Shown here: positions 29,619 to 35,542 of the stretch, piece by piece | Numbering within the stretch: position 1 is the first letter of the stretch | Layout of the letters: every line of letters begins with the position of its first letter | Assembly (NCBI GenBank): GCA_964370715.1 | Contig: CAYJKJ010000022.1 | Location: 1 to 35,542 of the forward strand | Origin: CAYJAY01 sp964370715 | Lineage (GTDB): Bacteria > Bacillota > Clostridia > Oscillospirales > Ruminococcaceae | DNA length: 35,542 nucleotides | Direction of reading: 5' to 3' | Position numbers and translations under genes: made by a program | The notes under the pieces: model-generated | The model's database searches: none | Told to the model about the DNA's origin: nothing | Seen by the model: only the letters and a program-made list of their open reading frames with translations

Positions 29619-31793
29619 ATGAGCGATAATTTTCATAATACAAACGACATAGAACGGCTTAAACAACAGCTTAATATAGTTGAAAAAGAGCTAGATTTCT
29701 ATAAGTCTGCGCTAAGAGCATTGCCTAACCCTATATTTTTGAAAAATCATGACGCTGAGTTTATTTTCTTCAACAAAAGCTATGAAGAATTTTTCGGTGT
29801 TGATGCTAAAGATTTAATAGGAACGACGGTAGAACAATCGACATATCTTGATGAAAAAGATAAATTTAGATACCATGTCGAAGACACCACTCTTTTGCAA
29901 AACAAAACCAAGATTAGCTATGAAGTTCCTTTTGTTAACGCAGATGGCGAAACGGAAGCTTCGTTATATTGGAGCTGTGGTTTTGGTTCTGAACAGGACG
30001 ACACAAGGGGGCTTATTGGCGAAGTAGTGAGCATTAGCAACCTTAAAGATGTTGAAATGAACATTCTCAAAGAGATAGATTCTCCTTCTTCTGAACACAC
30101 TGAAGCGCAAAAAAATTCAAAGATACGCAAACAGTCGACACTGTTTTTTAACACAATCCTAAACTACTACGACGCTCAATCTGTTTTAATTCTAGAGTTC
30201 AATTTTCAAAAAGACAAGATATATAGCATTAACATAACCGACAACGAGCATAATAAAAATAAGCTTGACATATATTCCGGCATAACGCTTGGAGATATCA
30301 AACCTTTTTTAAGCGGTCTTTCAAAAGGTGTTGCAAAACATCTAAAGGTTTCGGATTTTATTTTAAACGAACAAATCAAGAAAGAATTGAGTTATATTGT
30401 TTCGGTTATATACGCTCCGTTATATTCTGAGGATCAACAGCTTATTGGTTTGGTTGTTGTAAAAAACCCTAAACAAAACACAGAAAAGCTTCAAATACTT
30501 CAATCTACAATACCTTTTGTTATCGAAGATCTTCAAAAATCCAAGGTATACGATAGGTTGTCGCAGATTAGGAACATTGATGAAACGACGTCGGTTTTTA
30601 ATCGATCAAAATATCAGTCGGTTATAAACCATATACAAGAAAAGCCGCCCGAAACCATAGGGATTTTAACAGCAGATATAAATGGGCTTAACACAATAAA
30701 TGATTTCTACGGGGTAAGCAGCGGCGATAAGGTGCTTTTAAAAAGCGCTACCGTTATGCGTGAGGTTTTCGGAAACAACTGTTATCGCACAGGCGATGAT
30801 GAATTTATTGTTCTCGATTTTGATGTCGACGAGATGGAGTTTAAAGACAAAGTTAATCGTTTTAAACAGGAGATCGAAGAAAGCGAGTTTTGCAACCTTT
30901 CGTTTGGGTATGTTTTTGCCGAGGGTGATTATGATGTTAAGCAAAAAATAGCGTATGCCGGAGAATTGATGACGATCGAGAAACACGCATACTATAAATC
31001 CGCCTCTAGCAAACACACAAAGATAGTTAAATATTCGCATAGTTTAATTCAAACATTGATTTCCGAACTTCAAAACGATAGATTTTCGGTTTTCCTTCAA
31101 CCTCAAATAGATCTTAAGACAAACAAAGTCGTGAGTGCTGAAGCGCTGATTAGAAAATTTGATATCGATGGAAACATGATATTGCCGTTAGCTTTTCTGC
31201 CGCTTTATGAAACCGAGAAGATAATTCGTCATGTTGATTTGTTTGTTATCGAAACGGTTTGTGAAAAGATTTCGCAATGGATGAAACAGGATCAAAACAT
31301 TAAGGTTGCTATCAACCTATCAAGAGTTACCCTGATGGAACGCAACATAATTGATGAAATTGCAAGCATATGCGATAGGTACAATGTTCCCAGAAACTTG
31401 ATAGAACTCGAAGTCACCGAAACCGATAACACTATTGAAAATTCACATCTCGAACTTGTTCTTAAAAAAGCATTCGACAAAGGGTTTAGCTTAGCGCTTG
31501 ATGATTTCGGCGCAGAATATTCCAACCTAAAGATATTAACATCGATGCATTTTTCTCAAATTAAGTTTGATAAAAGTTTGATTGATAGCATCTGCACCGA
31601 TTTAAAATCTGCTACCATCGTTGAATATGCAATAAAGATGTGTAAAAGCCTTGGTATTGAGCAACTGGTTGCTGAAGGAATCGAAACCGAGGAACAGCGT
31701 GTTTTGCTAAAAAACATAGACTGCACATTGGGGCAAGGGTATTTGTTTTCAAGACCTATTCCAATAGTAGAATTTGAAGAAAGATATCTTTAA
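29619..31793 (+). CDS. PAS-GGDEF-EAL cyclic-di-GMP phosphodiesterase, degenerate GGDEF
   Basis: A 724-residue cytosolic protein without membrane segments. Order: a short coiled coil, a PAS domain (about 20-145, ALRALPNPIFLKNHDAEFIFFN), a GAF-like stretch (about 175-315), GGDEF (about 330-460) and EAL (about 480-724). The GGDEF signature is replaced by GDDEF (392-396), so cyclase activity is doubtful. The EAL domain keeps EAL (508-510), Asn in INLS, the Glu in ELEVTE, DDFG (Asp628, Asp629), Lys in IKFDKSLI, and Glu in VAEGIETEEQ, and should hydrolyse cyclic-di-GMP. The degenerate GGDEF may bind GTP as a regulator. ATG 29619 has GAGGTG nine bases upstream; the frame extends earlier to 29589. 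Confidence 0.9.
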   Translation: MSDNFHNTNDIERLKQQLNIVEKELDFYKSALRALPNPIFLKNHDAEFIFFNKSYEEFFGVDAKDLIGTTVEQSTYLDEKDKFRYHVEDTTLLQNKTKISYEVPFVNADGETEASLYWSCGFGSEQDDTRGLIGEVVSISNLKDVEMNILKEIDSPSSEHTEAQKNSKIRKQSTLFFNTILNYYDAQSVLILEFNFQKDKIYSINITDNEHNKNKLDIYSGITLGDIKPFLSGLSKGVAKHLKVSDFILNEQIKKELSYIVSVIYAPLYSEDQQLIGLVVVKNPKQNTEKLQILQSTIPFVIEDLQKSKVYDRLSQIRNIDETTSVFNRSKYQSVINHIQEKPPETIGILTADINGLNTINDFYGVSSGDKVLLKSATVMREVFGNNCYRTGDDEFIVLDFDVDEMEFKDKVNRFKQEIEESEFCNLSFGYVFAEGDYDVKQKIAYAGELMTIEKHAYYKSASSKHTKIVKYSHSLIQTLISELQNDRFSVFLQPQIDLKTNKVVSAEALIRKFDIDGNMILPLAFLPLYETEKIIRHVDLFVIETVCEKISQWMKQDQNIKVAINLSRVTLMERNIIDEIASICDRYNVPRNLIELEVTETDNTIENSHLELVLKKAFDKGFSLALDDFGAEYSNLKILTSMHFSQIKFDKSLIDSICTDLKSATIVEYAIKMCKSLGIEQLVAEGIETEEQRVLLKNIDCTLGQGYLFSRPIPIVEFEERYL

Positions 31794-31820
31794 TACAAAG
31801 ACCAGATAATTAAAACATAA

Positions 31821-31850
31821 AAAACGAGCTTCAAAAATGAAGCTCGTTTT
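31821..31850. terminator. Bidirectional terminator
   Basis: Arms AAAACGAGCTTC (31821-31832) and GAAGCTCGTTTT (31839-31850) pair perfectly around a six-base loop, with flanking A and T runs, between convergent genes. Confidence 0.85.
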
Positions 31851-31888
31851 AATATTAATGTAGTTAATAAGTATTCGTTGAATATCTA

Positions 31889-33172
31889 TTAATAGTGTGA
31901 CAAAGCGTAAAGAGCGACAAATATAATCGAAAGAATCCATAGAGTAATGGGGATTTCTTTGAATTTGCCTTTTGCAACTTTGATTATAATGTAGGAGATA
32001 AAGCCGGCTGAGATACCGTCTGCTATTGAATAGAAGAAAGGCATTCCGATGATTGTCAAGAAAGCCGGGATAGCATCTTCCATGTTGTCCCAAGCGACTT
32101 TAGAAGCGTTTTTCATCATAAATACACCGACGATTATGAGAGCCGGAGCGGTTGCTGCGCCGGAAATTATTCCTGCGATAGGAGCGAGGAATATTGCTAA
32201 AACGAACAATACGCCAACAACTAAAGAGGTGAGACCTGTGCGTCCGCCTTCTTCAACGCCCGAAGCGCTTTCAACATATGTTGTAACGGTTGAGGTTCCG
32301 ATAAGAGCGCCTGCACACGTTGCAACTGCGTCTGCTATCAAAGCTTTGTCGTAGTCTTTGCCTTTGATTTCTGTGCCTTCTGTAACGCCGATTAGTGTTC
32401 CCATTGTGTCGAACATATCAACCATTGTGAATGTGACAACAGCTGTTATGAAAGGAAGAACTCCAAGAGCTAGAACATTGAAATCAAGTTGGAAAAGTGT
32501 TGGAGCTAGGCTGATCGATGAAAGCGAGATTTGTTCCGGTATCATTGTTACTCCCATAGGTATTCCGACAAGAGTTGTTGCGACAATGCCGATAAAGATA
32601 GCGCCTTTAACTTTCAAAACTAAAAGAACAATAGTTATTAAAAGGCCGATTAAAGTTAGTGTTGGGCCTCCGACAAACGAGGGGTTAAGGTCAGGTATGC
32701 CGGCGCTAAACTGGATAAGACCGCTGTTAACAAAACCGAGTAGGGCGAGGAATACGCCGATACCGCAACCTATAGCGCTTTTTAAAACTGCGGGGATAGA
32801 ATCAATGATAACTTTGCGCAGAGGAGAGATTGTTATCAAAAGGAATACAACGCCCGAGATTAAAACTAGGGTTAGAGCTTGTTGCCATGTGTAGCCCATG
32901 CCAAAACAGATGGAGTATGTGAAGAATGCGTTGAGACCCATGCCGGGAGCTTGTGCGAACGGAACGTTTGCCAAAAATGCTGTTAGGAAACAACCGATTG
33001 CTGATGCGATACAGGTTGCAACCAAAACTGCGTTTTGATCCATTCCGGTTTCTGCGAGCATACCGGAGTTAACAAAGATGATGTATGCCATTGTGAAAAA
33101 TGTCGTGATACCGGCGACAATTTCGGTTCTTACGGTAGAACCACGTTCGGAAATCTTGAAAAACTTGTCCAT
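31889..33172 (-). CDS. AzgA/PbuG-type NCS2 purine permease
   Basis: A 427-residue transporter of the AzgA branch of NCS2, which imports hypoxanthine, guanine or adenine. The diagnostic start is MDKFFKISERGSTVRTEIVAGITTFFTMAYIIFVN. The APGMGLNAFFTYSICFGMGYTWQQAL block, FTMVDMFDTMGTLIGVTEGTEIKGKDYDKALIADAVATCAGALIGTSTVTTYVESASGVEEGGRTGLTSLVVG and GFISYIIIKVAKGKFKE are also family features. GGAG lies 11 bases before ATG 33172. The leader is about 130 bases and does not match the purine riboswitch core as far as I can see. It is distinct from the uracil permease at 24247. It ends at a shared terminator. Confidence 0.93.
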   Translation of the reverse strand: MDKFFKISERGSTVRTEIVAGITTFFTMAYIIFVNSGMLAETGMDQNAVLVATCIASAIGCFLTAFLANVPFAQAPGMGLNAFFTYSICFGMGYTWQQALTLVLISGVVFLLITISPLRKVIIDSIPAVLKSAIGCGIGVFLALLGFVNSGLIQFSAGIPDLNPSFVGGPTLTLIGLLITIVLLVLKVKGAIFIGIVATTLVGIPMGVTMIPEQISLSSISLAPTLFQLDFNVLALGVLPFITAVVTFTMVDMFDTMGTLIGVTEGTEIKGKDYDKALIADAVATCAGALIGTSTVTTYVESASGVEEGGRTGLTSLVVGVLFVLAIFLAPIAGIISGAATAPALIIVGVFMMKNASKVAWDNMEDAIPAFLTIIGMPFFYSIADGISAGFISYIIIKVAKGKFKEIPITLWILSIIFVALYALSHY

Positions 33173-33308
33173 TATTGTAGTCTCCTCATAAAAAAATAAA
33201 TTATTTAAAAAGAAGACAAACCTACCTTACAGAAATCTAAAGATACCTTTGCCCTCTTTTTGCTACAATATTGCTTAAATTATTAACCGCCTACAAAACT
33301 ATGCTTTT

Positions 33309-33337
33309 ATTTTATCATATAACTTTATTGTTTACAA
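33309..33337 (-). promoter_or_regulatory. Promoter of the purine permease gene
   Basis: On the minus strand TTGTAA (33337-33332), 17 bases, TAAAAT (33314-33309). A TTGACA at 33360-33355 offers a second, less well matched choice. A start near 33302 gives a leader of about 130 bases. Confidence 0.5.
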
Positions 33338-33449
33338 CAAACGACATCAAACTTTGTCAAAACATACTAAATAATTATGAATAATTTTTGAATTATTGCT
33401 ATTGCGACAAGCTTTACTATTTCACTAACTATATTACATTTTTTTAGTT

Positions 33450-33475
33450 AAAAAAGCAAGAGGTTTTTTATTGCT
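33450..33475 (-). terminator. Weak terminator of the TPR-like gene
   Basis: On the minus strand AGCAA and TTGCT arms (33475-33471 and 33459-33455) are followed by five T. It overlaps the stop codon. The remaining gap to the permease gene (33173-33449) holds only the permease promoter and leader. Confidence 0.4.
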
Positions 33476-34601
33476 CGAGATAAAGCGTGTAGCTAGAGTT
33501 GGTCATGAAGCTATAAATCGTTACAACTTGGTCTCGGTCGGAAAAATCGAAACGAAATTGTTTTGTCCAAGCGAGTTCGTCTGAACCTATATACATTATG
33601 TCTTCCTGAAAGCTTGTATATAATCCGTAGTAGCCCGGCAAAACATAGCCCGGTATGTTGTATTCCGGGTCGCCCGTTCCAATAGTTGTGTCCATCTCGA
33701 AAAAATATCCGCCGCCCGTGTATCTTTTATCAACAAGGCGGTGATAGAGATACTGCGTTTGCCCGATGCCCTCGAAATCTCCAAGATCATAGATGAGCTC
33801 AAGATTGTTACGCACGTTTTCTTCGGTGTTCCATCTTGTTTGTTGAAGGGTGCGGTATTTAAAGAAGTTGTCTGAATCTTTGAACCCTTGCAGAATAGGT
33901 TGGTCGAACCCTTCCGGAACGATGCCCAGTGCTTCATATTGCACTATTAAGTTGTCATAATATGCTGTTTGAGCCGAAACAATAAGTTGTTCGGTGTCGA
34001 GGAAGTCTTTTGGAATTTCGATTAGATACGAAAAAGCAAGCGAATAATGTTGTTGCTCTAAAGCTTGAACGCCAAGTTGATACAGGCTGTTTTCAAAAAT
34101 TTGTTGTTGATCATCATATTGGGAAAGGTGGGTTGAAACCAGATCTGCTGCTTCTTGATATTTCCCACTGTCGTAGAGTGAAAGCGCGCCGTCAAAAACA
34201 AGTTGAACAATTTCGTCGCTGTTCTCTTTAATTGTAATATAAGGGAGAAGCTGTGCAGCGGCGACATAGCCTTTGTTTTGGATTAATTTTTTAGCGCCAA
34301 GAAAATAACTTTCCTGCACCTTTTCGCCAGAGTTTAAAAAATCCGGGTATTCTGAAAAAAGTTCGATCGCTTCGGTATAGAGCGTATCAGACATCAAGCT
34401 ATTAGCTTTAATGTAATTATATAAAGGCTTTCCTAAAAAAATCGATAGCAATATTAACGCAAACAATAGAATAGAGGAGAGGAAAATAATAAGTCTTTTT
34501 ATTATCTTTGAACTTATTTTAATTTTTTTTGTTTTTTTAGGAGGAGCAACCGAGGTTTGTTTATTAGTTTCGTTGGAAGGTTTTTCGGCTTTGTATACCA
34601 T
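33468..34601 (-). CDS. Membrane-anchored TPR-like repeat protein
   Basis: A 377-residue protein with a basic, Lys-rich cytoplasmic N-terminus (about 1-32), one membrane segment (about 33-55) and an external helical domain of degenerate tetratricopeptide-like repeats (about 65-250). Examples are LYTEAIELFSEYPDF, YVAAAQLLPYI, KYQEAADLVSTHL and HYSLAFSYLIEI. A C-terminal domain of about 120 residues (from about 260) has a Gly- and Tyr-rich GGGYFFEMDTTIGTG segment that I cannot place. The role is unknown; TPR arrays usually bind partner proteins. It starts 16 bases after the queT-type gene, with AGGAA upstream of ATG 34601, and is probably in one operon with it. Confidence 0.7.
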   Translation of the reverse strand: MVYKAEKPSNETNKQTSVAPPKKTKKIKISSKIIKRLIIFLSSILLFALILLSIFLGKPLYNYIKANSLMSDTLYTEAIELFSEYPDFLNSGEKVQESYFLGAKKLIQNKGYVAAAQLLPYITIKENSDEIVQLVFDGALSLYDSGKYQEAADLVSTHLSQYDDQQQIFENSLYQLGVQALEQQHYSLAFSYLIEIPKDFLDTEQLIVSAQTAYYDNLIVQYEALGIVPEGFDQPILQGFKDSDNFFKYRTLQQTRWNTEENVRNNLELIYDLGDFEGIGQTQYLYHRLVDKRYTGGGYFFEMDTTIGTGDPEYNIPGYVLPGYYGLYTSFQEDIMYIGSDELAWTKQFRFDFSDRDQVVTIYSFMTNSSYTLYLEQ

Positions 34602-34617
34602 TTATAAAAGTTCCTGT

Positions 34618-35130
34618 CTAGTTTGATTTAAAATATTTTAACAATGTTTTGTTTTTCTCGATAGTACGAACGAGCAACACGCCCAACAAGCAACAACTAA
34701 CCGCTTGACCGATAGCAACTGTTGCTATGTTGAATAGCATAACGTTAATATCGGTTGTCCCGATAAAATAATATGTAATCATAGGGCCGATAATAATTGC
34801 ATTAACGATAACGGGGGGGAGGCTTGCTAAGATTGGCAATCCTTTAAAGCGATAGTTTCTCAATAGATATGTAAGGATAGCGGCTATAAGGGTTGCAATG
34901 GTTCCGAACAAAACGTCGATGGGGGTTGAAAACATAAAGTTGGAGATAAGGCAACCAATCGTCACCCCAATAATAGCTTCGGGAAACAACACACACAACA
35001 GAACAAGCGCTTCGCTGACTCTAATTTGAATAACGCCAAAAGACGAAAAAGAGAACGTAATAGTTAATACTATATATAAGGCGGCGACAAAAGAGGCGAA
35101 GAGGATTTTTTTAATAATTGGATTTTTCAT
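34618..35130 (-). CDS. queT: QueT-type ECF transporter S component
   Basis: A 170-residue protein with five or six hydrophobic segments, the size of an ECF S component. SFGVIQIRVSEALVLLCVLFPEAIIGVTIGCLISN and IDVLFGTIATLIAAILTYLLRN closely match the QueT family, predicted to import queuine or preQ precursors for tRNA modification through a shared EcfA/T module. No EcfA or EcfT gene is present in this window, which is usual for group II transporters. I see no preQ1 riboswitch in the approximately 90 bases upstream. AAAGG precedes ATG 35130. Function is known only from the family. Confidence 0.78.
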   Translation of the reverse strand: MKNPIIKKILFASFVAALYIVLTITFSFSSFGVIQIRVSEALVLLCVLFPEAIIGVTIGCLISNFMFSTPIDVLFGTIATLIAAILTYLLRNYRFKGLPILASLPPVIVNAIIIGPMITYYFIGTTDINVMLFNIATVAIGQAVSCCLLGVLLVRTIEKNKTLLKYFKSN

Positions 35131-35219
35131 AATTTAAGACCTTTGATTATTATTTATAGATTAAGTTTGTTGAAAAAATTGACGAGAGTTAAAACAACAA
35201 AACAATTCAACACGAAAAA

Positions 35220-35248
35220 TTGACAATCTCTTTATATAGTATTAATAT
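35220..35248 (+). promoter_or_regulatory. Promoter P1 upstream of the rRNA leader
   Basis: Consensus TTGACA (35220-35225), 17 bases, TAATAT (35243-35248). The -10 overlaps a 9-bp inverted repeat TATAGTATT/AATACTATA (35235-35243 with 35265-35273), a possible operator. Confidence 0.6.
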
Positions 35249-35337
35249 ATTAAATATAAAATAAAATACTATAAGGATGTGAAAGATACAGTTAGATTTT
35301 ATCAAAACTTAACCGAAACTGCAACAATATGCGCTTT

Positions 35338-35362
35338 AAAAGTGCGAAAATACGCACTTTTT
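35338..35362 (+). terminator. Intrinsic terminator between P1 and the rRNA promoter
   Basis: Arms AAAAGTGCG (35338-35346) and CGCACTTTT (35353-35361) pair perfectly, followed by T. It would end an RNA of about 105 bases started at P1. Confidence 0.65.
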
Positions 35363-35403
35363 CAGCTTTTTTAAAATTTTTTTAAAAAATTTGAAAAAAA
35401 GTG

Positions 35404-35432
35404 TTGACAAATGGTTAGAAGTTTGATAAAAT
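35404..35432 (+). promoter_or_regulatory. rRNA-operon-type promoter P2
   Basis: TTGACA (35404-35409), exactly 17 bases, TAAAAT (35427-35432), in an A/T-rich upstream context typical of rrn promoters. Confidence 0.75.
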
Positions 35433-35441
35433 AAAATTCCT

Positions 35442-35542
35442 GTCACGGAGAACTCACACAGAGACACACTGAGAACTGTGACGCTGGACCTTGAAAATTA
35501 AACAACATTAGATTTAAAAAGCTTGAAGGAACCCGAATGTTC
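35442..35542 (+). other. Probable 16S rRNA leader (start of an rrn operon)
   Basis: GTCAC (35442-35446) pairs with GTGAC (35478-35482) and encloses CTCA/TGAG. GACCTTGAAAATTAAACAAC then resembles the boxA-like sequence and spacer that precede 16S in Clostridia. No 16S sequence itself is present; the window stops about where its leader would continue. No tRNA is seen. Confidence 0.65.

Noticed and set aside
33173..33302. Purine riboswitch
   Set aside because: I looked for the conserved aptamer junction and loops in the minus-strand leader and did not find them. Reported only as an unassigned leader.
35131..35220. preQ1 riboswitch upstream of the queT-type gene
   Set aside because: The short leader lacks the C-rich loop and A-rich tail of the preQ1-I aptamer.
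35278..35373. A GTG-started frame of 31 codons after P1
   Set aside because: AAGGA is only one or two bases before the GTG, too close to act as its binding site, and the last third of the frame is the terminator hairpin. A leader peptide is possible but not supported.

Overview
The window looks like chromosomal DNA from a low-GC, Gram-positive member of the Clostridia, probably an uncultured Oscillospirales or Ruminococcaceae-type gut bacterium. This rests on gene content (DegV, EndoA/MazF, DUF951-prfA, PyrR attenuation, FemAB, greA/lysS), on AGGAGG-like ribosome binding sites, on lipoprotein and sortless membrane proteins with no outer-membrane genes, and on AT-rich intergenic DNA. The taxonomic placement is inference; no 16S sequence is present, although an rRNA leader appears to begin at the right edge.

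Layout. 1-1482: the 3' end of a degV-type gene, a solitary EndoA/MazF toxin gene and a lipoprotein gene. 1627-7233: a housekeeping run behind a good promoter (DUF951, prfA, threonylcarbamoyl-AMP synthase, coaE, M18 aminopeptidase, GH25 lysozyme). 7325-11103: minus-strand Smr-like, FemAB ligase and M14 peptidase genes, interrupted by a 1.05-kb GC-richer, non-coding, nearly palindromic element (9131-10175). 11204-11618: a second copy of part of that element, with two tandem structured units. 11653-16412: acyltransferase, rpiB, a small membrane protein, and an MBOAT plus SGNH pair that probably O-acetylates an exported polymer. 16452-21982: greA with a leader terminator, two tandem paralogous GT-C-like membrane proteins, lysS and ruvX. 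22082-25605: an exported transglutaminase, then a PyrR-controlled pyrR-uraA operon. 25727-29228: a lipoprotein, a polytopic membrane protein, a third GT-C-like protein and a zinc-ribbon membrane protein. 29619-33172: a PAS/GGDEF/EAL protein and a purine permease. 33468-35130: a TPR-like membrane protein and a QueT-type transporter. 35404-35542: promoter and leader of a probable rRNA operon.

The functional theme is the cell envelope (GH25 lysozyme, FemAB, M14 peptidase, transglutaminase, MBOAT/SGNH, three GT-C-like proteins) set among core translation and nucleotide genes. The most unusual content is the family of palindromic elements. They have 45-50 bp termini (TGTCAAAAA...), a following GTAGGG-led hairpin whose stem sequence varies while pairing is kept, and an approximately 90-nt multi-hairpin unit present three times with compensatory base changes. 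No transposase or other protein in the window explains them.
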